A DNA stretch of 40,691 nucleotides. Origin: Deltaproteobacteria bacterium (GTDB lineage: Bacteria; Desulfobacterota; GWC2-55-46). This document shows, in pieces, positions 33,613 through 40,691 of the stretch (position 1 is the stretch's first letter; every line of letters begins with the position of its first letter). The notes beneath the pieces were generated by a model. It searched no databases and had not been told where the DNA came from. It was given only the letters and a program-made list of their open reading frames with translations. A program made the position numbers and the translations under genes. Location of the stretch: assembly GCA_016235365.1 (NCBI GenBank), contig JACRLF010000037.1, positions 1-40,691 of the forward strand. The letters run 5' to 3'.

Positions 33613-35262
33613 ATGAGCGGATATACGCCGGAACTCAAGGAGCTTATAAGGAAGGTGGAGGCCACAAGGCCCGCAAGGGTGGAGAAGGCCAGGAAGGGAG
33701 AGCACTTCCCGGCCCTCACTCTCGAGCAGAGGCAGGAGTGGCTCAGGAAATACCACCCGGACTATAAGAACGACGGCAGGAGGAAGGTGCTGGTCGGCCC
33801 CAACAGGGGCGCTGAGCTTCCCGAAGAGATAGCCGCGCTCCTTGAGTCCAAAAGCAGGATAGACCCGTTGGCGATAGACCTCAAGAGGACGGACTACGAG
33901 GCCGACCTCCTGGTGATAGGCGCCGGAGGGGCCGGCACCGCGGCGGCTCTCGCCGCGCAGGAGGCCGGGCTCAAGGTGCTCGTCTCAACGAAGCTACGCC
34001 ACGGGGACTCAAACACCGTAATGGCCGAGGGCGGCATACAGGGTGCCACGCAGGAGGGCGACTCCCCCTACCTCCACTACCTCGACGTCATCGGCGGCGG
34101 CCACTTCAGCAATGTCCCGGAGCTTGTGGCCGCGCTCACCAACGACGCCCCCCTCATCATCCACTGGCTCGAGGGCCTCGGCATGATGTTCGATAAGATG
34201 CCGGACGGCAGGATGAAGGTCAGGCACGGCGGCGGGACATGCAGGAAGAGGATGCACTCATCCGGGGACATGACCGGGGCCGAGATCATGAGGGTCGTGA
34301 GGGACGAGGCGCGCAACCGCTCGGGGGACATAAAGATACTGGAATTCTCCCCGGCCGTTGAACTCATCCTCGACGAGGAGGGGCGCGCCGCCGGGGCGGT
34401 CCTATATAACCTTGAGACCAAAGAGTACTACGTGGCGCGGGCCAGGGCGGTGCTGATTGCCACGGGCGGCTTCGGGAGGCTCCACATCCAGGGGTTCCCG
34501 ACCACCAACCACTACGGCGCCACCGCTGACGGGTGCGTCATGGCCTACAGGGCCGGGGTCAGGCTCCAGGACATGGACTCCACCCAGTACCACCCGACCG
34601 GCGCGATATTCCCGGAGCAGAACGTCGGGCTCCTTATCACCGAGAAGGTCAGGGGCCTCGGGGCGCAGATACTGAACGCCGAGGGCGAGCAGTTCTGCTT
34701 CCCGCTCGAGCCCAGGGACGTGGAATCGGCCTGCATAATAAGGGAGTGCCTCGATATCGGCAAAGGCGTGGCCACCCCCACCGGCAGGTCCGGCGTCTGG
34801 CTCGACTCCCCGATGATAGACATGCTCCACGGGGAGGGGACCGTAAGAAAGGAGCTACCGGCCAAGTACATACAGTTCAAGCGCTACGACATGGACATAA
34901 GCAAGTCGCCGATGCTCATATACCCGACGCTCCACTACCAGAACGGCGGCATACTGATAAACGAATGGGCCGAGACGGGCGTAAAGGGGCTCTACAGCGC
35001 CGGAGAGGTGGCCGGAGGGGTCCACGGCAGGAACAGGCTCATGGGCAACTCCCTGCTCGACGTCCTTGTCTTCGGCAGAAGGGCCGGGCTCAGGGCCGCC
35101 GAGTACGCGAAGTCGAATAGACCCGGCGTCAAGCTGACCCTGAGGCACGTCGAGGCGTTCAACAGGGAGGTCGAGGAGGCCGGGATAGATGGTGCCCGGA
35201 CGGCCCCGATACTCCTGCCCGACTACTCGCCGGACCACGTGAGGGCAAGACAGGTCGGATAG
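33613..35262 (+). CDS. frdA: Fumarate reductase/succinate dehydrogenase flavoprotein, soluble, non-covalent FAD predicted
   Basis: A 549-residue catalytic subunit. An unusual ~90-residue N-terminal extension precedes the FAD motif VIGAGGAGTAAA (101-112). In place of the SHT that bears covalent FAD in SdhA/FrdA, it has SNT (Asn134) before VMAEGGIQGA, so the flavin is probably not covalently bound. Active-site elements are kept: YHPTG (326-330), EPRDVES with Arg368, HYQNGGI, and GGVHGRNRLMGNSLLDVLVFGR. The usual C-terminal helical domain is shortened. TACGGAGG precedes the ATG. An intrinsic terminator follows. With frdB but no anchor subunit it is expected to be cytoplasmic and to draw electrons from the Hdr/Flx proteins upstream. 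Confidence 0.88.
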   Translation: MSGYTPELKELIRKVEATRPARVEKARKGEHFPALTLEQRQEWLRKYHPDYKNDGRRKVLVGPNRGAELPEEIAALLESKSRIDPLAIDLKRTDYEADLLVIGAGGAGTAAALAAQEAGLKVLVSTKLRHGDSNTVMAEGGIQGATQEGDSPYLHYLDVIGGGHFSNVPELVAALTNDAPLIIHWLEGLGMMFDKMPDGRMKVRHGGGTCRKRMHSSGDMTGAEIMRVVRDEARNRSGDIKILEFSPAVELILDEEGRAAGAVLYNLETKEYYVARARAVLIATGGFGRLHIQGFPTTNHYGATADGCVMAYRAGVRLQDMDSTQYHPTGAIFPEQNVGLLITEKVRGLGAQILNAEGEQFCFPLEPRDVESACIIRECLDIGKGVATPTGRSGVWLDSPMIDMLHGEGTVRKELPAKYIQFKRYDMDISKSPMLIYPTLHYQNGGILINEWAETGVKGLYSAGEVAGGVHGRNRLMGNSLLDVLVFGRRAGLRAAEYAKSNRPGVKLTLRHVEAFNREVEEAGIDGARTAPILLPDYSPDHVRARQVG

Positions 35263-35277
35263 GTTGACGATCGGCTC

Positions 35278-35307
35278 AGGCGGGGTTGCGGTAAACCCCG
35301 CCTTTTT
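35278..35307 (+). terminator. Intrinsic terminator after frdA
   Basis: AGGCGGGGTT, loop GCGGTA, AACCCCGCCT, then a run of T to 35307. It is a strong GC stem with a T-tract 15 bases past the frdA stop, and would separate the mdh-frdA unit from sucCD-kor. Confidence 0.85.
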
Positions 35308-35332
35308 CATGGCGGCGGAACCTTAAAAAATA

Positions 35333-35361
35333 TTGTTTTTATCCCGGCAAGAGTGTAAATT
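35333..35361 (+). promoter_or_regulatory. Possible promoter for sucC-kor unit
   Basis: TTGTTT (35333-35338) and TAAATT (35356-35361), 17 bases apart, lie in the AT-rich gap between the terminator and sucC. Each hexamer matches the consensus only partly. A new promoter is expected here because of the terminator upstream. Confidence 0.35.
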
Positions 35362-35459
35362 TAGTCTTCCTGGCGATATCCCGTAAAAACGGCCGGCATA
35401 CGACTTTATACGGCTTCGGTTCCAAGCACAAATATCCTTATAAGCGGGGGGGCTGACAG

Positions 35460-36635
35460 ATGAACATCCACGAGTACCAGGCGAAGCAGATACTCGCCAA
35501 GTACGGGGTCGTTGTGCCAAAGGGCAAGATCGCCTTTACGCCGGCCGAGGCCGAGGAGGCCTCGAACGAGCTCTTTAGGGAAGGCAACAGCGTATGCGTC
35601 GTAAAGGCGCAGATACACGCGGGCGGCAGGGGCAAGGCCGGCGGCGTCAAGCTCGCAAAGAGCAGGGAAGAGGCGGGCGCGTTCGCAAAGGAGCTTTTGG
35701 GCAAGGTGCTCGTGACCCATCAGACCGGGCCGGCGGGCAAGGAGGTCAAGAAGGTATTGATAGAGGAGGGCTGCCAGATAGCAAAGGAGCTCTACCTCGG
35801 GCTCGTGGTCGACAGGGCCACGCACAGGGTCGTGGTGATGGTCTCTACCGAGGGCGGTGTGGAGATAGAGGAAGTGGCCGCCAGGAGCCCGGAGAAGATA
35901 CTGAAGGAGTTCATCGACCCGGCCGTGGGCCTTATCCCGTTCCAGGCGCGCAAGCTCGTCTTCGGGCTCGGGCTCGACAAGGGGCTCGTAAACAAGGCGG
36001 TCAAGTTCATGACCGGGCTCTATAACGCCTTCGTAAGCTCGGACTGCTCCATGGCGGAGATAAACCCGCTCGTCATCACGAAGTCCGGCGATATCATCGC
36101 CCTTGACGCCAAGATGTCCTTTGACGACAACAGCCTCTTCAGGCACAAGGACATCGAGGGGATGAGGGACCTCGACGAGGAAGACCCGAAGGAGGTTGCG
36201 GCGTCGCGCTACAACCTGAACTACGTCTCCCTTGACGGCGACATAGGCTGCATGGTCAACGGCGCGGGGCTCGCCATGGCGACGATGGACATGATAAAGC
36301 TCTCGGGGGGCAGCCCGGCCAACTTCCTGGACGTGGGCGGCGGGGCGAACAAGGAGCAGGTGACGGCGGCCTTCAAGATAATAATGTCGGACCCGAACGT
36401 CAAGGCCATGCTCGTGAACATCTTCGGCGGCATCATGAGGTGCGACATCATCGCCGAGGGCATCATCGCCGCCGCGAAGGACGTGGGCATCAAGGCGCCG
36501 CTCGTGGTAAGGCTCCAGGGCACGAACGTCGAGCAGGGCAGGAAACTCCTTGCGGACTCCGGGCTCAACATATTGACGGCCGAGCGGATGGACGAGGCGG
36601 CCGAGAAGGCCGTTGCGGCCTCAAAGAAGGCTTAG
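35460..36635 (+). CDS. sucC: Succinyl-CoA synthetase (ADP-forming), beta subunit
   Basis: ATP-grasp subunit of the enzyme that interconverts succinate plus CoA plus ATP and succinyl-CoA. The 391-residue length is typical. It starts [17 protein letters not shown], has [19 protein letters not shown] near residues 47-65 (nucleotide site), [25 protein letters not shown], and the C-terminal CoA-ligase domain with [14 protein letters not shown] and [10 protein letters not shown]. The G-rich sequence 8 bases upstream is a loose ribosome site. A 114-base repeat separates it from sucD, unlike the usual close or overlapping sucCD pair. Confidence 0.96.
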   Translation: MNIHEYQAKQILAKYGVVVPKGKIAFTPAEAEEASNELFREGNSVCVVKAQIHAGGRGKAGGVKLAKSREEAGAFAKELLGKVLVTHQTGPAGKEVKKVLIEEGCQIAKELYLGLVVDRATHRVVVMVSTEGGVEIEEVAARSPEKILKEFIDPAVGLIPFQARKLVFGLGLDKGLVNKAVKFMTGLYNAFVSSDCSMAEINPLVITKSGDIIALDAKMSFDDNSLFRHKDIEGMRDLDEEDPKEVAASRYNLNYVSLDGDIGCMVNGAGLAMATMDMIKLSGGSPANFLDVGGGANKEQVTAAFKIIMSDPNVKAMLVNIFGGIMRCDIIAEGIIAAAKDVGIKAPLVVRLQGTNVEQGRKLLADSGLNILTAERMDEAAEKAVAASKKA

Positions 36636-36649
36636 CGCGCCGCGCCGTG

Positions 36650-36763
36650 AACATGCATAGCGAGCGCATTCTCCGCAGCTTGCTGCGGGGTCAAGCGAGC
36701 GAATCGGATATGGATACTTCCTTACATGTCGAAGATTCCCCGCGGCTTGCCGCGGGGAGCTTC
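36650..36763. repeat. Palindromic element B, intergenic copy between sucC and sucD
   Basis: A 114-base copy of the element that lies in frame in the AddB-like gene. It begins AACATGCATAGCGAGCGCATT and has stems CTCCGCAGC/GCTGCGGGG and CCCCGCGGC/GCCGCGGGG (36739-36747 with 36750-36758). The second stem differs from the addB copy at paired positions. Translated in one frame it gives HSERILRSLLRGQASE, close to the addB insert HSERIPRSLLRGGTSE. The rest of the gap to sucD has the associated ATCCGAAGGAA motif and no gene. Confidence 0.8.
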
Positions 36764-36907
36764 AACCACCCCGGAGCAAGCTCCGCTGTATCCGAAGGAA
36801 TTTACGTTAATGGCTTGCCAAGCCCAAGCTTCGGGGAAGTATACCAGAAGGAAACATTAAATTACCTTAAATTACAAAAAATGAAAAACCCGCGGAGGTT
36901 TTGACCG

Positions 36908-37783
36908 ATGAGCGTATTGGTTGACAGGGACACAAGGGTTATCTGCCAGGGCATAACCGGCGAGCAGGGCACGTTCCATACCCGGCAGATGGTCGCCTAC
37001 GGCACGAAGATGGTCGGCGGCGTGACCCCCGGCAAGGGCGGCGCCGAGGTGGACGGCATACCGGTATTCGACACGGTGGAAGGGGCTGTAAAGGGGACGG
37101 GCGCTAACGCCTCCGTCATATACGTCCCGGCCCCGTTCGCGGCCGACGCGATAATGGAGGCCGTGGACGCCGGCATCGGGCTCGTCATCTGCATAACCGA
37201 GGGCATACCGGTGCTCGACATGGTCAAGGTCAGGAGGTTCATGGAGGGCAAACCCTCAAGGCTCGTAGGCCCCAACTGCCCTGGCGTCATAACCCCGGGG
37301 CAGTGCAAGATAGGGATAATGCCGGGCCATATACACAAACCGGGCGCGGTCGGCGTCGTTTCAAGGAGCGGGACCCTCACCTACGAGGCGGTGGACCAGC
37401 TCACGAGGCTCGGGCTCGGCCAGTCGACCTGCGTCGGCATCGGCGGGGACCCGGTGAACGGCACCAACTTCATCGACGTCCTCAAGCTCTTCCAGGAAGA
37501 CCCCGGCACCGAGGCCATCGTGATGATAGGCGAGATAGGCGGGGGCGCCGAGGAGGAGGCCGCCCTTTACATAAGAAAGAACGTGACAAAGCCGGTAGTG
37601 GGCTATATAGCCGGGGTCACGGCGCCCAAGGGTAAGAGGATGGGGCACGCCGGGGCCATCATATCCGGCGGCAAGGGCACGGCGGATGAGAAGATGGAGG
37701 CGATGGCCGTGGCCGGCGTCAGGGTCACCAGGAGCACGGCCGAGATAGGAAAGACGGTCATGGAGGCCCTCCAGAGGGCGTGA
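36908..37783 (+). CDS. sucD: Succinyl-CoA synthetase (ADP-forming), alpha subunit
   Basis: CoA-binding and phosphohistidine subunit, 291 residues as usual. Motifs: [15 protein letters not shown] (12-26), [73 protein letters not shown], and the active-site histidine in [20 protein letters not shown] lies about 9 bases before the ATG. The gene is followed at once by element A, whose left end begins 5 bases past the stop. Confidence 0.96.
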   Translation: MSVLVDRDTRVICQGITGEQGTFHTRQMVAYGTKMVGGVTPGKGGAEVDGIPVFDTVEGAVKGTGANASVIYVPAPFAADAIMEAVDAGIGLVICITEGIPVLDMVKVRRFMEGKPSRLVGPNCPGVITPGQCKIGIMPGHIHKPGAVGVVSRSGTLTYEAVDQLTRLGLGQSTCVGIGGDPVNGTNFIDVLKLFQEDPGTEAIVMIGEIGGGAEEEAALYIRKNVTKPVVGYIAGVTAPKGKRMGHAGAIISGGKGTADEKMEAMAVAGVRVTRSTAEIGKTVMEALQRA

Positions 37784-37787
37784 CTAT

Positions 37788-37919
37788 CAGGCTGTTGAAA
37801 AAGTCCATCTACTGCGTTGTCATCGTCGCTCTGCTACGGCGTATGGACAAAATACGCCTCATTCCTCGCTCCTCGACGCCTCCCACGCCAAGTGGCGTGG
37901 GTCGGGAGCTTTTTGAACA
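37788..37919. repeat. Palindromic element A, copy 3, abutting korD
   Basis: The left end CAGGCTGTTGAAAAAG (37788-37803) and right end CTTTTTGAACA (37909-37919) are inverted repeats, but the right one lacks its last GCCTG. The inner stem is GGCGTAT/ATACGCC (37838-37844 with 37852-37858), a compensated change from GGCGTAC/GTACGCC in the other copies. An extra perfect hairpin, CCCACGCC-AAGT-GGCGTGGG (37882-37901), is present only in this copy. The korD coding sequence starts where the right end breaks off. Confidence 0.8.
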
Positions 37920-37922
37920 TGC

Positions 37923-38072
37923 ATGGGGTGCAGCATCTGCGTGGACTTCTGCCCGACCAACGTGCTGGAGATGAGGGGCACGGTAGTGGCCGTGAAGGAC
38001 CTTGCGGCCTGCACCAGGTGCCAGCTCTGCGATCTCAGGTGCCCTGACTTCGCGATACAGGTCTTCGACTGA
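37923..38072 (+). CDS. korD: 2-oxoglutarate:ferredoxin oxidoreductase delta (ferredoxin) subunit, 5'-truncated
   Basis: From ATG 37923 only 49 residues remain: GCSICVDFCPTNVLEMRGTV, then VAVKDLAACTRCQLCDLRCP and DFAIQVFD. This is the core of the small two-cluster ferredoxin subunit KorD, expected just before korA. The second motif (CTRCQLCDLRCP) is complete. The first should read CxGCxIC: the codon before the ATG is TGC, so the first cysteine is encoded but lies outside the predicted start. An in-frame TGA at 37914 blocks any upstream start, and element A ends there. Either the subunit is translated without one cluster ligand, it is a pseudogene, or the assembly joined here wrongly. Confidence 0.75.
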   Translation: MGCSICVDFCPTNVLEMRGTVVAVKDLAACTRCQLCDLRCPDFAIQVFD

Positions 38073-38199
38073 GGGGATTGGTTGTGTTAGCGGACGTTTC
38101 CAGCCCAGGTCGCGGGGGGGCGCATCCGAAGGAAACCGGACACCTTGTGTTGTGTCAAGCCGAGGGCTATTCGAAGGAAACGCTAAAGGGGGTTTTGAA

Positions 38200-39330
38200 A
38201 TGGCTGAGAAGAAGAAAAAGCTCCTACAGGGCAATGAGGCTTGCGTTGAAGGGGCTCTCTACGCCGGCTGCAGGTTCTACGCCGGCTACCCCATAACGCC
38301 TTCGACCGAGATAGCCGAGGGCATGAGCGTAAGGCTCCCGAAGATCGGCGGCAAGTTCATACAGATGGAGGACGAGATAGGCGGGATAGCCGCGGCCATA
38401 GGGGGCTCTCTTGCCGGGCTCAAGTCCCTTACCGCCACGTCCGGGCCGGGTTTCTCGCTCAAGCAGGAGTGCCTGGGGTACGCCTGTCTGACCGAGATAC
38501 CCCTTGTCATAGTGAACGTGATGAGGGGAGGCCCGTCCACGGGATATCCGACCGGGCCGTCGCAGGCCGACATCATGCAGGCCAAGTGGGGGACGCACGG
38601 AGACCATCCCGCCATAGCCCTTACCCCGTCTTACGTGCAGGAGATACTCTCGGAGACCGTCAGGGCGTTCAACCTTTCAGAGAAGTACAGGACCCCGGTC
38701 ATAGTGCTCTATGACGAGATAATAGGGCATATGAGGGAGCCGATTACGATACCCGCGCCAGGGGATCTCGAGGTGGTGGACAGGGCCAAGCCGACGTGTC
38801 CGCCCGAGGAGTACTTCCCATACGACGACAGGTACGACGTGGCCCCTCTCGCGCCGTTCGGGAGCGGCTACAGGTTCCATGTGACCGGGCTCAACCACAA
38901 GAAAGACGGTTTCCCGACGAACGACTCGAAGATCATCCGCGAGAACAACGAGCGGATAATGAGGAAGGTGGACAAGAACCTCGAAGAGATATGGAAGAAC
39001 GAGGAGACATATCTCGACGACGCCGAGATAGCCGTCTTTGCCATAGGATCGACCGCGAGGTCGGCCAGGTTCGCGGTAAACGAGGCGCGGAAGGCCGGCA
39101 TCAAGGCGGGTCTATTGAGGCCGCTTACGATATGGCCGTTCCCGGACAAAGCTGTCAAGGAGCTTGCCAAAAAGGTGAAGGTAATAATAGTGCCGGAGCT
39201 CAACCTCGGCCAGATGGTCAATGAGGTCGAGCGCTGCTCCAAGAACGCCGAGGTCATCGGCATCCACAGGGTGGACGGCGAGCCGATAAACCCGGCCCAG
39301 ATACTCGATGTCATAAAGAAGCATAAGTAA
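38200..39330 (+). CDS. korA: 2-oxoglutarate:ferredoxin oxidoreductase alpha subunit
   Basis: Catalyses, with korB, korC and korD, the CoA- and ferredoxin-dependent interconversion of succinyl-CoA plus CO2 and 2-oxoglutarate. The 376-residue product starts at ATG 38200 (GGGGG 8 bases before); the frame is open upstream to 38002 but that part has no similarity. Signatures: CRFYAGYPITPSTEIAEG, FIQMEDEIGGIAAAIG, TATSGPGFSLKQE, RGGPSTGYPTGPSQADIM and KWGTHGDHPAIAL, followed by the domain II/III region with VPELNLGQMVNEVER. The GDHP and STGYPT pattern fits Kor better than pyruvate or branched-chain enzymes. Confidence 0.94.
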   Translation: MAEKKKKLLQGNEACVEGALYAGCRFYAGYPITPSTEIAEGMSVRLPKIGGKFIQMEDEIGGIAAAIGGSLAGLKSLTATSGPGFSLKQECLGYACLTEIPLVIVNVMRGGPSTGYPTGPSQADIMQAKWGTHGDHPAIALTPSYVQEILSETVRAFNLSEKYRTPVIVLYDEIIGHMREPITIPAPGDLEVVDRAKPTCPPEEYFPYDDRYDVAPLAPFGSGYRFHVTGLNHKKDGFPTNDSKIIRENNERIMRKVDKNLEEIWKNEETYLDDAEIAVFAIGSTARSARFAVNEARKAGIKAGLLRPLTIWPFPDKAVKELAKKVKVIIVPELNLGQMVNEVERCSKNAEVIGIHRVDGEPINPAQILDVIKKHK

Positions 39331-39391
39331 GGTACATAACCCCCCCGGTCCGTTCACGCGCGCCGGGATAACAACAGCCACGGAGGTCTGT

Positions 39392-40255
39392 ATGTCGTCG
39401 CCCGCCGTAACGGAAAAAAAGCAGAAGGTCAGCGTCCCGTTCGATTACAATAAATACCTGAGGCCGAACAAGCTGCCGCACATATGGTGCCCCGGTTGCG
39501 GCCACGGCATAGTCCTCAAGGCGATGCTCAGGGCCATACACGACAGCGGCATCGAGAAGGACAACATCTGCATGGTGTCCGGCATAGGGTGCTCGAGCAG
39601 GACCCCCGGCTATGTGGACTTCAATACGCTCCATACCCTGCACGGCAGGGCCATCGCCTTCGCCACCGGGATAAAGCTTGCAAAGCCCGAGCTCAAGGTC
39701 ATAGTCGTCACCGGGGACGGAGACGCCCTCGCCATCGGGGGCAACCACTTCATCCACGTCTGCCGCAGGAATATCGACATGACGATACTCGTCATGACGA
39801 ACGCGACCTACGGGATGACCGGGGGGCAGTACTCTCCGACCACCCCGATGGACTCCATATCCACGACGAGCCGCTACGGCAACATAGAGCCTCCGTTCGA
39901 CGCCTGCGGCATGGCGAAGGCCGCCGGGGCATCGTTCGTGGCCAGGGGCACGGCCTACCATACCATCGAGCTTGAGAAGACCATACTCGAGGCCATAGAG
40001 CACAAGGGGACGTCGGTAGTTGACATAATAGACGCCTGCCCGACGTACTTCGGAAGGGCGAACAAATACAAGAGCGCGAGCCAGATGATGGAGACGATAG
40101 AGAAGGACGGCACCGTCTCCGTGAAACAGGCCGACAAGCTGCCCCCGGAGAAGATCGAGGGCAAGGCATTAAGGGGCGTGCTCCACAAGATAGACAGGCC
40201 CGAGTACTGCGAGCAGTACTCGAATTTGATAGTTGAAAAAGCGAAGGGGAAATAG
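39392..40255 (+). CDS. korB: 2-oxoglutarate:ferredoxin oxidoreductase beta subunit
   Basis: Thiamine diphosphate-binding subunit of 287 residues. KLPHIWCPGCGHGIVLKAML has the cluster cysteines; VSGIGCSSRTPGYVDFNTLH and HGRAIAFATGIKLA follow; the TPP/Mg site is GDGDALAIGGNH with the later NATYGMTGGQYSPTTP. CGGAGG stands 6 bases before the ATG. It is separated from korA by 61 bases and from korC by 35 bases. Confidence 0.95.
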   Translation: MSSPAVTEKKQKVSVPFDYNKYLRPNKLPHIWCPGCGHGIVLKAMLRAIHDSGIEKDNICMVSGIGCSSRTPGYVDFNTLHTLHGRAIAFATGIKLAKPELKVIVVTGDGDALAIGGNHFIHVCRRNIDMTILVMTNATYGMTGGQYSPTTPMDSISTTSRYGNIEPPFDACGMAKAAGASFVARGTAYHTIELEKTILEAIEHKGTSVVDIIDACPTYFGRANKYKSASQMMETIEKDGTVSVKQADKLPPEKIEGKALRGVLHKIDRPEYCEQYSNLIVEKAKGK

Positions 40256-40290
40256 CCTGGCGTCCACCCCATTCAAGGAGGGTTTCAGAG

Positions 40291-40691
40291 ATGAGCGGCA
40301 GATATGAGATACGTTTCAGCGGCTCCGGCGGCCAGGGCATGATACTGGCCGGGATAATCATGGCGGAGGCCGCTTCAATCTACGGCGACAAGAACGCGGT
40401 GCAGAGCCAGTCCTACGGCCCGGAATCCAGGGGCGGGGCGAGCAAGGCCGAGGTCATAATAAGCGAACAGCCGATAGACTACCCGAAGGCCACGGCGATA
40501 GACTGCATGCTGGCCATGACCCAGGAGGCGTGTACCAAGTACTACTACGACATCAAGGACGGCGGCATCCTCCTCGTGGACTCCGAAGAGGTCAGGGAGG
40601 TCCCTCAGGGCAAATTCAAGGTCATAAAATTCCCGATAACCGGCACGGCGAGGGAATATCTCGGCAAGACCATCGTCGCCAACATCATCTC
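40291..40691 (+). CDS. korC: 2-oxoglutarate:ferredoxin oxidoreductase gamma subunit (partial, cut by window edge)
   Basis: The first 133 codons of the gamma subunit: MSGRYEIRFSGSGGQGMILA, then GIIMAEAASIYGDKNAVQSQ and YGPESRGGASKAEVIISEQP. The FSGxGGQGxxxAG opening and SYGPESRGG loop are diagnostic of the gamma domain. AAGGAGGG lies 9 bases before the ATG. No stop occurs before the window ends; a complete gene would be about 180-190 residues. Confidence 0.93.
   Translation, partial: MSGRYEIRFSGSGGQGMILAGIIMAEAASIYGDKNAVQSQSYGPESRGGASKAEVIISEQPIDYPKATAIDCMLAMTQEACTKYYYDIKDGGILLVDSEEVREVPQGKFKVIKFPITGTAREYLGKTIVANII

Noticed and set aside
36440-36904. 154-codon frame over the end of sucC and the sucC-sucD gap
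   Set aside because: The first part is an out-of-frame shadow of sucC and the rest is translated element B; no independent gene.

Overview
The window looks like a chromosomal segment of an anaerobic or microaerophilic bacterium of the Desulfobacterota/Nitrospirota kind. This rests on the Hdr/Flx-type electron-transfer genes, the four-subunit 2-oxoacid:ferredoxin oxidoreductase, the heavy use of AGG and ATA codons in a GC-rich background, and the many short palindromic repeats between genes. No rRNA or marker gene fixes the phylum, so the assignment is an inference.

Region 1 (214-10669, minus strand) is a chemotaxis cluster. Read in the direction of transcription it holds a zinc-ribbon response regulator, two tandem paralogous methyl-accepting proteins with no periplasmic sensor domain, cheY, a STAS-domain protein, cheA, a third methyl-accepting protein broken by a deletion/frameshift, cheW and cheR. 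No cheB, cheD, cheC, cheX or cheZ is visible. The two paralogous receptors carry a CheZ-like FQDITRQ motif.

Region 2 (10946-17093, plus) is a two-gene DNA-repair operon: an AddB-like nuclease with an iron-sulfur cysteine set, and an AddA/UvrD-like helicase-nuclease. The first gene carries a 37-codon palindromic repeat inserted in frame.

Region 3 (17094-22057) is a variable patch. It has gene-end remnants (acetyl-CoA synthetase, a duplicated lipoprotein 3' end, a DNA methyltransferase), two hicB-hicA toxin-antitoxin pairs, a large modular lipoprotein, and two tRNA genes (Arg-TCT and Pro-TGG). An 18-base direct repeat of the tRNA-Pro 3' end lies 356 bases away.

Region 4 (22284-40691, plus) is a long metabolic cluster encoding the malate to 2-oxoglutarate half of the TCA cycle: mdh, two-subunit fumarase, hdrC, hdrB, hdrA, an MvhD/FlxD-like protein, three further Flx-like electron-transfer proteins, a soluble fumarate reductase pair (2Fe-2S/4Fe-4S subunit plus flavoprotein), sucC, sucD, korD, korA, korB and a partial korC. 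Between fumarase and succinyl-CoA synthetase lies a complete set of parts for NADH-linked, probably flavin-based electron bifurcation. The simplest reading is that it feeds the fumarate reductase, and perhaps makes reduced ferredoxin available to the 2-oxoglutarate:ferredoxin oxidoreductase. The arrangement suits a reductive TCA cycle, but the direction cannot be read from sequence and ATP-citrate lyase is not in the window.

Several unrelated palindromic or inverted-repeat elements sit in the spacers of region 4. One carries a GIY-YIG nuclease gene, and another has cut off the start of korD.
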